Shown here piece after piece: positions 1 through 5,733 of a stretch of DNA of 10,969 nt. A model generated the notes under the pieces. That model made no database searches, was not told the DNA's origin, and worked only from the letters and a program-made list of their open reading frames with translations. How positions within the stretch are numbered: position 1 is the stretch's first letter; each line of letters starts with the position of its first letter. The stretch is from JBLHUT01 sp047629975 (GTDB lineage: Bacteria > Pseudomonadota > Alphaproteobacteria > Rhodobacterales > Rhodobacteraceae). The DNA lies in NCBI GenBank assembly GCA_047629975.1, contig JBLHUT010000103.1, positions 1 to 10,969 on the forward strand, given 5' to 3'. The translations under genes and the position numbers were made by a program.

Positions 1-138
1 CGCCTCGCCGGCAAAAACCAACGGAGGATATTTTCCAAGCTGCGCTTCGACCGCGTTCAATGCGCTCTGATCAGGATAATCGGGCATCTGGACCCGAGGC
101 TTGTTGCGCCAGTCCGATTTGCTCCAGCTCGTCGTCAT
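1..138 (-). CDS. aroG: 3-deoxy-7-phosphoheptulonate synthase, class II (5' end only)
   Basis: The first 46 codons of a gene that runs off the left edge of the window. Class II DAHP synthases condense phosphoenolpyruvate with erythrose 4-phosphate in the cytoplasm, the first committed step to chorismate and aromatic amino acids. The visible N-terminus (MTTSWSKSDWRN, then MPDYPDQSALNAVEAQL, then KYPPLVFAGEA) matches the conserved opening of the class II family, in which a Trp/Arg-rich start is followed by a YPD..L..VE..L helix and a PPLVFAGE segment. The ATG (136-138 on the plus strand) has a GGAGA ribosome-binding site a few bases upstream. A promoter-like TTGGCA-17-TATACG lies about 50 bases upstream. 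The gene is divergent from the GlxA-type regulator. Catalytic residues lie outside the window, so the identification rests on the N-terminus alone. Confidence 0.87.
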   Translation of the reverse strand, partial: MTTSWSKSDWRNKPRVQMPDYPDQSALNAVEAQLGKYPPLVFAGEA

Positions 139-189
139 CTGTTTTCTCCGCTCATGCTTTGGCCTGCACGTTTTTCGCAAGGCCCTCAC

Positions 190-218
190 CGTATAGATTG
201 CGCTCCCTCCCGTGCCAA
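190..218 (-). promoter_or_regulatory. Predicted sigma70-type promoter of the DAHP synthase gene
   Basis: On the minus strand a -35 box TTGGCA (213-218, five of six to consensus) is followed by a 17-base spacer and a -10 box TATACG (190-195, four of six). Transcription would start near 183, giving a leader of about 45 bases before the ATG. Box quality, spacing and position all fit. Promoter activity is inferred, not demonstrated. Confidence 0.5.
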
Positions 219-233
219 CGGCAAATCTTGCCG
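219..233. promoter_or_regulatory. Perfect palindrome, candidate operator
   Basis: CGGCAA-ATC-TTGCCG has perfect 6-base arms around a 3-base centre. On the minus strand it directly abuts the -35 box of the predicted DAHP synthase promoter (213-218), and it sits about 97 bases upstream of the GlxA-type regulator ATG. A dimeric regulator bound here could act on either divergent gene. The symmetry is seen in the sequence; its function is inference. Confidence 0.4.
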
Positions 234-329
234 GAGTGCTTGTAAAATGAGCGTGAATGCGACCACGGGGGTTGCGGCGGGCGTCATTTCCTGTTTCGGT
301 TTTTTGTGATTCATTGATCGGAACGCTCC

Positions 330-1346
330 ATGGACGACAAAAATTTCCGTCCCGAACATATCGTCGATATCGACGCACAAGGCGACGTTCCGCGCAGGTT
401 CATGTTTGTTCTGCTGAACGGTTTCACGCTTCTGAGCTTTGCCGGCGCAATCGAGTCCTTGCGCATTGCGAACCGTATGGCGGGCAAGACCCTGTATAGC
501 TGGAAGATCCTTGGCGAAGGCGGAGAGCAGGTCACGTGCAGCAACGGCGTGTCGTTCAAGCTGGACAGTGATCTGACAGAAACCAACCGCGACGACACCA
601 TTTTGTTGTGCGGCGGCATCGACATCCATCATGCCACAACAAAGCGGCTGTTGAACTGGTTGCGCCGCGAGGCACGCCGCGGCGTCATTCTCGGCGGGCT
701 GTGCACCGCCAGCTATACCCTTGCCAAGGCCGGACTTCTGGACGGAAGACGCACAACCATCCACTGGGAGAACAACGACAGTTTCGCAGAGGAATTCGAG
801 GACATCCAGTTGACAAAATCGGTCTTTGTCATTGATGGAAACCGCCTTAGCACCGCCGGTGGCACCTCCTCTATCGACCTGATGCTGAAGTTGATCGCCA
901 ACGAACACGGCGAGCCGCTGGCCAATGCTGTTGCGGATCAGTTGATCTATAGCACGATCCGCACCGATCAGGACACGCAACGCCTGTCCGTGCCGACCCG
1001 CATCGGCGTGCGCCATCCCAAGTTGTCAAATGTCATCCAGATCATGGAACAAAACGTCGAAGACCCCATCAGTCCCGCCGTTCTGGCCAAGAATGTCGGC
1101 CTGTCCACCCGACAGCTCGAACGGCTTTTCCGCCGCTATCTCAGCCGCTCGCCAAAGCGGTACTACATGGAGTTGCGTCTATCCAAAGCACGCAACCTGC
1201 TGATGCAAACGGACATGAGCGTGATCAACGTCGCTCTGGCATCCGGGTTTGCCTCGCCGTCGCATTTCTCGAAATGTTACCGCGCCCATTACAACACAAC
1301 CCCCTACCGCGAACGCGGTGCGCAGGCCACGCGGCTGTCAATCTGA
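330..1346 (+). CDS. GlxA/GbdR-type AraC family transcriptional regulator
   Basis: A 338-residue two-domain regulator, the usual length for the GlxA family. Residues about 22-210 form a DJ-1/PfpI (class I glutamine amidotransferase-like) domain that probably senses a ligand. It keeps the nucleophile-elbow cysteine, C125, in GGLCTASYTLAKAGLLDGR, followed by TTIHWE (142-147), a hallmark of GbdR-like proteins. Residues about 235-330 form an AraC double helix-turn-helix, with STRQLERLFRRYL in the first half and VALASGFASPSHFSKCYR in the second. Characterised relatives (GbdR, ArgR and CdhR of Pseudomonas) activate uptake and catabolism of glycine betaine, arginine and carnitine. The ribosome-binding site is weak (GGAAC about 7 bases before ATG). 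The gene is divergent from the DAHP synthase gene and 223 bases upstream of the importer operon in the same direction, so control of that importer is likely but inferred. Family assignment is secure; effector and targets are unknown. Confidence 0.92.
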   Translation: MDDKNFRPEHIVDIDAQGDVPRRFMFVLLNGFTLLSFAGAIESLRIANRMAGKTLYSWKILGEGGEQVTCSNGVSFKLDSDLTETNRDDTILLCGGIDIHHATTKRLLNWLRREARRGVILGGLCTASYTLAKAGLLDGRRTTIHWENNDSFAEEFEDIQLTKSVFVIDGNRLSTAGGTSSIDLMLKLIANEHGEPLANAVADQLIYSTIRTDQDTQRLSVPTRIGVRHPKLSNVIQIMEQNVEDPISPAVLAKNVGLSTRQLERLFRRYLSRSPKRYYMELRLSKARNLLMQTDMSVINVALASGFASPSHFSKCYRAHYNTTPYRERGAQATRLSI

Positions 1347-1457
1347 TACGCACGCCAAAGCCTCGCGCTTGGGGCCACATCATATTCCGCAGGGATGCTC
1401 AAAGACGACAGACCCATTTGTCGCGCCAGCCCCACTTGCACGCAAATCCACAGGTGA

Positions 1458-1474
1458 GCTTGTAGAACACAAGC
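1458..1474. promoter_or_regulatory. Inverted repeat upstream of importer operon, candidate operator
   Basis: GCTTGT-AGAAC-ACAAGC has perfect 6-base arms around a 5-base centre and lies about 95 bases before the start codon of the binding-protein gene. It is the first of three inverted repeats in this gap. No convincing -35/-10 pair was found nearby, so its role as an activator or repressor site is only suggested. Confidence 0.35.
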
Positions 1475-1486
1475 AAAATAAGGCAT

Positions 1487-1499
1487 GAGTTGAAAACTC
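1487..1499. repeat. Short inverted repeat upstream of importer operon
   Basis: GAGTT-GAA-AACTC has perfect 5-base arms and lies 13 bases beyond the end of the GCTTGT/ACAAGC repeat. It is short enough to arise by chance; it is listed because it belongs to a cluster of three dyads in one intergenic region. Confidence 0.25.
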
Positions 1500-1527
1500 C
1501 CGCTTCCCATTCCACGCAACCGCACCT

Positions 1528-1552
1528 AACCTGTCGGGGGAACATACAGGTT
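1528..1552. promoter_or_regulatory. Inverted repeat in the leader of the binding-protein gene
   Basis: AACCTGT and ACAGGTT are perfect 7-base arms separated by 11 bases. The right arm ends 17 bases before the ATG at 1570 and 5 bases before the purine-rich ribosome-binding stretch GGGGAGAAA. It could be an operator over the transcription start, or an RNA stem-loop beside the ribosome-binding site. The TGT-N11-ACA core also resembles the general spacing of dimeric regulator sites. The symmetry is observed; the role is inferred. Confidence 0.4.
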
Positions 1553-1569
1553 TCAATGGGGAGAAAATC

Positions 1570-2766
1570 ATGAGAAATTTGCTTTTGACCAGCACGGCGG
1601 CAACGCTGCTTGCAGGGGCCGCGTTTGCAGCCGGCCACGGAAACGAAGTCAAGATCGGTGTCATTCTGGGCTTTACCGGCCCGATTGAATCGCTGACGCC
1701 AGCCATGGCGGGGGGCGCTGAACTGGCCATGCGCGAAGTCACCGAAAGCGGTATGCTGCTTGACGGTCTGACGGTTACGCCGGTGCGCGCCGACAGTACT
1801 TGCATCGACAATGCCGCAGCCACTGCCGCGGCCGAGCGGCTGATCACCTCTGACGGGGTAAAAGGCATCATGGGCCCGGATTGCTCCGGTGTGACCGGCG
1901 CGGTTCTGGCGAATGTGGCGCTGCCGAACGGCATGGTCATGATATCGCCGTCGGCAACGTCGGGCGGTCTGTCTGGGGTCGAGGATAACGGCCTGTTCTT
2001 CCGGACCGCACCGTCCGACGCGCGCGGCGGCGAGGTTATGGCAGAGATCCTGCTTGAGAACGGGCACTCCGAAGTGGCCCTGACCTATACCAACAACGAC
2101 TATGGCAAGGGTCTGGCCGACAGCTTTGCCAACGCCTTCACGGCATCCGGTGGCACTGTGACAATCAATACCTCGCACGAGGACGGCAAGGCGGATTACT
2201 CCGCCGAGGTCGGCGCGCTTGCGTCTGCGGGTGGTGATCTGCTGGTCGTGGTCGGTTATGTCGATCAGGGCGGCTCGGGCGTGGTGCGGGCGGCACTCGA
2301 CTCAGGAGCGTTCGATCTGTTCCACTTCCCCGACGGGATGATCGGTGAAAAACTCGAAACCAACTTCGGCACCGAGATCGAAGGCTCCACAGGTCAGGTC
2401 GCTGGCAACGATAATGCCGGAAGCGCCATCATTGCGGCGATGGGCGAGGCAAACGGCTTTGACGGCACCTCTCCGTACAGCGCCGAAAGCTATGACGCGG
2501 CCGCGCTGATCATGCTGGCGATGCAGGCGGCAGGATCCACCGATCCGGGCGTCTACAAAGACATGGTAATGATGGTTGCCAATGCACCTGGCGAAAAGAT
2601 CCTTCCGGGCGAATTGGGCAAGGCGCTTGAAATCCTCAAAGCGGGCGGCGACGTGGATTACGTCGGCGGCTCGGCTGTAGAGCTGATCGGGCCCGGCGAA
2701 AGCGCCGGAAACTACCGCCAGATCGAGATCAAAGACGGCAAGATCGAAACGACCAAATTCCGCTAA
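1570..2766 (+). CDS. Branched-chain-amino-acid-type ABC transporter, periplasmic substrate-binding protein
   Basis: A 398-residue type I periplasmic binding protein (Peripla_BP_6/LivJ-like family), the usual length. It captures substrate in the periplasm and delivers it to the importer encoded downstream. A signal peptide is visible: MRNLL, a hydrophobic core TSTAATLLAGAAFA, and likely cleavage after AFA (residue 20). The mature protein opens with VKIGVILGFTGP, typical of the family. C78 and C105 are placed like the N-lobe disulfide pair of LivJ. NDYGKGLAD (176-184), ESYDAAALI (306-314) and the C-terminal YRQIEIKDGKIE are family landmarks. The ATG follows GGGGAGAAA. A strong hairpin follows the stop, before the ATPase genes, as expected where the binding protein must outnumber the membrane parts. 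Known substrates of the family include Leu/Ile/Val, urea, short amides and aromatic acids; which applies here cannot be told. Confidence 0.93.
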   Translation: MRNLLLTSTAATLLAGAAFAAGHGNEVKIGVILGFTGPIESLTPAMAGGAELAMREVTESGMLLDGLTVTPVRADSTCIDNAAATAAAERLITSDGVKGIMGPDCSGVTGAVLANVALPNGMVMISPSATSGGLSGVEDNGLFFRTAPSDARGGEVMAEILLENGHSEVALTYTNNDYGKGLADSFANAFTASGGTVTINTSHEDGKADYSAEVGALASAGGDLLVVVGYVDQGGSGVVRAALDSGAFDLFHFPDGMIGEKLETNFGTEIEGSTGQVAGNDNAGSAIIAAMGEANGFDGTSPYSAESYDAAALIMLAMQAAGSTDPGVYKDMVMMVANAPGEKILPGELGKALEILKAGGDVDYVGGSAVELIGPGESAGNYRQIEIKDGKIETTKFR

Positions 2767-2781
2767 TACTATCAAACCCTT

Positions 2782-2809
2782 GGGCGGGAGAGCACGATGC
2801 TCCCCGCCC
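2782..2809 (+). terminator. Intercistronic hairpin after the binding-protein gene (partial terminator or mRNA stabiliser)
   Basis: The left arm GGGCGGG-A-GAGC (2782-2793) pairs with GCTCCCCGCCC (2799-2809): 11 GC-rich base pairs with one bulged A and a 5-base loop, ACGAT. It begins 15 bases after the binding-protein stop and ends 23 bases before the ATPase ATG. No U-tract follows, so it is more likely a processing or stability element, or a weak attenuator, than a full terminator. Such hairpins are common between a binding-protein gene and its transporter genes and let the former be expressed at higher level. Confidence 0.7.
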
Positions 2810-2832
2810 TTGGCATATTCAGGAGTGACACT

Positions 2833-3612
2833 ATGATCGTGGTCGAAAATCTGCATCGGCATTTTGGCGGATTTCGCGCGGTTGACGGGGCATCGCTTGA
2901 AATTGCACAAGGCTCGATCACCGGACTTGTCGGGCCGAATGGCGCAGGAAAAACAACCCTTTTCAATGTGATCGCCGGCGTTCTTAAACCCACTTCAGGG
3001 CGGGTTATGATGGCGGGCGAGGACATCACCGGCCTTGCACCGCACGAGCTGTTTCACAAAGGTCTGCTGCGCACCTTTCAGATCGCCCACGAATTCAGTT
3101 CAATGACCGTTCGCGAGAACCTGATGATGGTGCCCGGCGAGCAGTCGGGCGAAACGCTATGGAACGCGTGGTTCGGGCGGGGCCGGATCGCTCAGGAAGA
3201 AGAAGTTCTGTTGAAGAAAGCCGACGAAGTTCTTGATTTTCTCACCATTTCCCACCTGAAAGACGAGCGTGCGGGAAACCTTTCGGGGGGGCAGAAAAAA
3301 CTTCTGGAGCTTGGGCGCACCATGATGGTCGAGGCAAAGATCGTGTTTCTGGACGAAGTCGGCGCAGGCGTGAACCGGACCCTTCTGAACACCGTCGGCG
3401 ACGCGATCGCGCGGCTGAACCGCGAACGCGGATATACCTTTTGCATGATAGAACACGATATGGAATTCATCGGGCGACTGTGCGATCCGGTCATCGTGAT
3501 GGCCGAAGGGCACGTTCTGGCACAAGGGACGATTGATCAGATCAAGGCCAACGAACAGGTCATCGAGGCCTATCTTGGCACCGGTCTCAAGAACAAGGCG
3601 GGGGCAGTGTGA
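2833..3612 (+). CDS. LivG-type ABC transporter ATP-binding protein
   Basis: A 259-residue cytoplasmic ATPase, one of two that power the importer. In order: Walker A GPNGAGKT (34-41), Q-loop in RTFQ (Q83), signature LSGGQ (150-154), Walker B IVFLDE (170-175, catalytic E175) and H-loop H208 in MIEHDM. The region between the Q-loop and the signature has the extended spacing typical of LivG, and the C-terminus has the usual IEAYLG. Walker B continues EVGAG where LivG proteins normally read EPAAG or EPTAG, so the proline after the catalytic glutamate is valine. The catalytic residues remain, so activity is expected. ATG 2833 is chosen because AGGAG (2821-2825) sits 7 bases upstream; the in-frame ATG at 2797 falls in the loop of the preceding hairpin. 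The stop shares one base with the next start (TGATG). Confidence 0.93.
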   Translation: MIVVENLHRHFGGFRAVDGASLEIAQGSITGLVGPNGAGKTTLFNVIAGVLKPTSGRVMMAGEDITGLAPHELFHKGLLRTFQIAHEFSSMTVRENLMMVPGEQSGETLWNAWFGRGRIAQEEEVLLKKADEVLDFLTISHLKDERAGNLSGGQKKLLELGRTMMVEAKIVFLDEVGAGVNRTLLNTVGDAIARLNRERGYTFCMIEHDMEFIGRLCDPVIVMAEGHVLAQGTIDQIKANEQVIEAYLGTGLKNKAGAV

Positions 3613-4325
3613 TGACAGAACCCTTCCTGATCGGCGAGGCGATGACAGGTGGCTACGGCAAAGGGGCCGATATCCTGCATGGCTGCACCATCGCAGTGGA
3701 CAAGGGAAAGATCGCGGTCATCGTCGGCCCCAACGGGGCGGGAAAATCAACGGCCATGAAAGCCGTGTTCGGGATGCTTGATGTGCGTCAGGGGTCTGTG
3801 CGGTTGGAGGGCGAGGACATTACCGCCCTTACCCCGCAGGCGCGTGTCGCAAAGGGCATGGGCTTTGTCCCTCAGACAAGCAATATTTTCACCTCGATGA
3901 GCGTCGAGGAAAACCTAGAAATGGGTGCGTTTCTGCGCCGCGACGACATTCAGGAGACGATGGCCCAGATTTATGATTTGTTCCCCGTCCTGCGCGACAA
4001 ACGGCGGCAGGCGGCGGGCGAGTTATCGGGGGGGCAGCGACAACAGGTGGCTGTGGGGCGGGCTTTGATGACGCGCCCCAAGGTCTTGCTGCTGGACGAG
4101 CCGACCGCCGGGGTCAGCCCGATCGTGATGGATGAATTGTTCGACCGGATCATCGAGATTGCCCGCAGCGGAATTTCGATCCTGATGGTTGAACAAAACG
4201 CCCGTCAGGCGCTTGAAATTGCCGATACCGGATATGTTCTGGTGCAGGGTAAAAACGCGTTTACCGGCACAGGACAGGACCTGTTGGCAGATGCCGATGT
4301 ACGGCGGAGTTTTCTGGGAGGATGA
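3612..4325 (+). CDS. LivF-type ABC transporter ATP-binding protein
   Basis: A 237-residue cytoplasmic ATPase, partner of the upstream LivG-type subunit. Walker A GPNGAGKS (39-46), Q-loop Q88 in FVPQ, signature LSGGQ (138-142) and Walker B VLLLDE (158-163) followed by PTAGVSP are all intact. The H-loop position reads VEQN (193-196), with glutamine in place of histidine, which is normal for LivF. Length and the ending RRSFLGG fit the family. ATG 3612 overlaps the preceding stop by one base and has a G-rich ribosome-binding stretch about 7 bases upstream. A GTG immediately before it (3609) would add a single residue and cannot be excluded. Overlap with its neighbour implies coupled translation. 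Confidence 0.94.
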   Translation: MTEPFLIGEAMTGGYGKGADILHGCTIAVDKGKIAVIVGPNGAGKSTAMKAVFGMLDVRQGSVRLEGEDITALTPQARVAKGMGFVPQTSNIFTSMSVEENLEMGAFLRRDDIQETMAQIYDLFPVLRDKRRQAAGELSGGQRQQVAVGRALMTRPKVLLLDEPTAGVSPIVMDELFDRIIEIARSGISILMVEQNARQALEIADTGYVLVQGKNAFTGTGQDLLADADVRRSFLGG

Positions 4326-4327
4326 CG

Positions 4328-4723
4328 ATGATTGGGATCTTGGCAAGACGTGTCATGAGTGTTCCGGCCATATGCGTGGTGGTCAGCATTGCCGCAGCGG
4401 GCAGTGTGCGGGGCGCAGAGTATCAATGCACCTTTGCCATGTCCTGTGTCGAAACCAAATCGTGCCAGCCAAGCGGTCTTGACGTGACCGTCTCGGAGGT
4501 CGCACCCGACAGCATAACCTTAAGCACCGGCGGACGCACCATCGACGTTACCCTGATGCTTGATCCCAGCCGCGAGGCGCGTGCCTACGTCTCGGCAATG
4601 GAATACAACACGATACAATTGCTGACAATTTTCGAAAATGGCGACGCGCGCTATACCCAGCATACGCCCATTCAGGGCCTGCAAAGCATGACCCATCACG
4701 GGTCTTGCGAAAGGGGCTTTTGA
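4328..4723 (+). CDS. Small secreted protein of unknown function inside the importer operon
   Basis: 131 residues; I do not recognise a named family. An N-terminal signal peptide is visible: MIGILARR, then hydrophobic VMSVPAICVVVSIAAAG, with probable cleavage near VRGA (residue 30), so the mature part of about 100 residues should be periplasmic or exported. The mature part has four cysteines (C34, C40, C46, C127) that could form two disulfides, and no second membrane segment. SITLSTGGRTIDVTLML and QLLTIFENGDARYTQHT look like beta strands, suggesting a small beta-rich fold. ATG 4328 is preferred because GGGAGG (4316-4321) lies 6 bases upstream; ATG 4322 would add two residues but abuts that site. 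The gene starts 3 bases after the LivF-type stop and its own stop overlaps the LivH-type start (TGATG), so it is co-translated with the transporter. A role in assembly or substrate handling is inference only. Confidence 0.8.
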   Translation: MIGILARRVMSVPAICVVVSIAAAGSVRGAEYQCTFAMSCVETKSCQPSGLDVTVSEVAPDSITLSTGGRTIDVTLMLDPSREARAYVSAMEYNTIQLLTIFENGDARYTQHTPIQGLQSMTHHGSCERGF

Positions 4724-5733
4724 TGGATCTGCTCAACGCGCTTGTCGCTTTTCTCAACTTTGTGGTAATCCCCGGGGTCGCCTATGGCAGTCAACTGGCT
4801 TTGGGGGCTTTGGGCGTCACACTGGTGTACGGTATCTTGCGGTTTTCGAATTTCGCCCACGGGGATACGATGGCCTTTGGTGCGATGGTGACGATCTTTT
4901 TCACTTGGGCGCTGCAATCTGTCGGCATCAGTTTCGGGGTGCTTCCCACGGCTCTTTTGGCATTGCCGTTCGGAATTGCCGTGACCTGCCTGATGGTCCT
5001 TGTGACGGACCGGTTCGTTTATAAATTCTACCGCAAACAAAAGGCCGCCCCCGTGATCCTTGTGATCGTCTCGATGGGGGTGATGTTTGTGATGAACGGC
5101 CTTGTCCGCTTTTTGATCGGGGTTGATGACCAACGGTTTTCCGATGGCGAGAGATTCATCATTTCCGCCCGCGAGTTCAAGCAGATGTCCGGCCTTGACG
5201 AAGGGTTGGCTTTCAAAACCACCCAAGGCATCACGATTGTAACAGCGATCATTGTTGTGGCGTTTTTGTTCTGGTTCCTGAACCGCACCCGTACCGGAAA
5301 ATCCATGCGGGCCTTTTCGGATAACGAGGATCTGGCGCTTTTGTCGGGCATCAATCCCGAGCGGGTTGTCATGGTGACATGGATCCTTGTTGCGACGTTG
5401 GCGACCATTGCCGGTGTCCTTTACGGGCTGGATAAGTCTTTCAAACCGTTTACATATTTCGCTTTGTTGCTGCCAATATTCGCAAGTGCCGTTGTCGGGG
5501 GGCTGGGCAACCCGCTGGGCGCGATCGGCGGCGGGTTCGTGATCGCCTTTTCGGAGGTGACCATCACCTATGCCTTCAAGAAGGTCTTGGGCTACGTCAT
5601 GCCAGAGGGGCTTGAGCCGACGGGTCTGGTCCAGCTTTTGAGCACCGACTACAAATTCGCCGTCTCGTTTGCTCTGCTTGTAGTTGTGCTGCTCTTTCGG
5701 CCAACGGGCCTTTTTCAGGGGAAATCGGTATGA
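4723..5733 (+). CDS. LivH-type ABC transporter permease
   Basis: A 336-residue integral inner-membrane subunit that forms the substrate channel with the LivM-type protein. Hydrophobic segments span roughly residues 8-36, 52-66, 74-97, 110-133, 168-186, 214-236, 246-278 and 310-326. Family landmarks are SQLALGALGVTLVYGILRFSNFAHGD near the N-terminus (residues 23-48), the cytoplasmic coupling loop TRTGKSMRAFSDNEDLALLSGIN (189-211, equivalent to RA...N...A...GIN) and SAVVGGLGNPLGAIGGGFVIA (255-275). ATG 4723 overlaps the previous stop by one base and has a GGGG ribosome-binding stretch (4713-4716). A TTG at 4705 would extend it by six residues but is less attractive. Its last codons overlap the next gene through ATGA, so the two permeases are translationally coupled. 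Confidence 0.93.
   Translation: MDLLNALVAFLNFVVIPGVAYGSQLALGALGVTLVYGILRFSNFAHGDTMAFGAMVTIFFTWALQSVGISFGVLPTALLALPFGIAVTCLMVLVTDRFVYKFYRKQKAAPVILVIVSMGVMFVMNGLVRFLIGVDDQRFSDGERFIISAREFKQMSGLDEGLAFKTTQGITIVTAIIVVAFLFWFLNRTRTGKSMRAFSDNEDLALLSGINPERVVMVTWILVATLATIAGVLYGLDKSFKPFTYFALLLPIFASAVVGGLGNPLGAIGGGFVIAFSEVTITYAFKKVLGYVMPEGLEPTGLVQLLSTDYKFAVSFALLVVVLLFRPTGLFQGKSV

Noticed and set aside
186..1016. Minus-strand open frame of about 276 codons opposite the GlxA-type regulator gene.
   Set aside because: The plus strand has the conserved sensor and helix-turn-helix motifs. The antisense product is unlike known proteins and would also run through the divergent promoter region.
2797..2832. Earlier ATG that would extend the LivG-type ATPase by 12 residues.
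   Set aside because: It lies in the loop of a strong hairpin, lacks a ribosome-binding site, and ATG 2833 has AGGAG at ideal distance with the normal family N-terminus.
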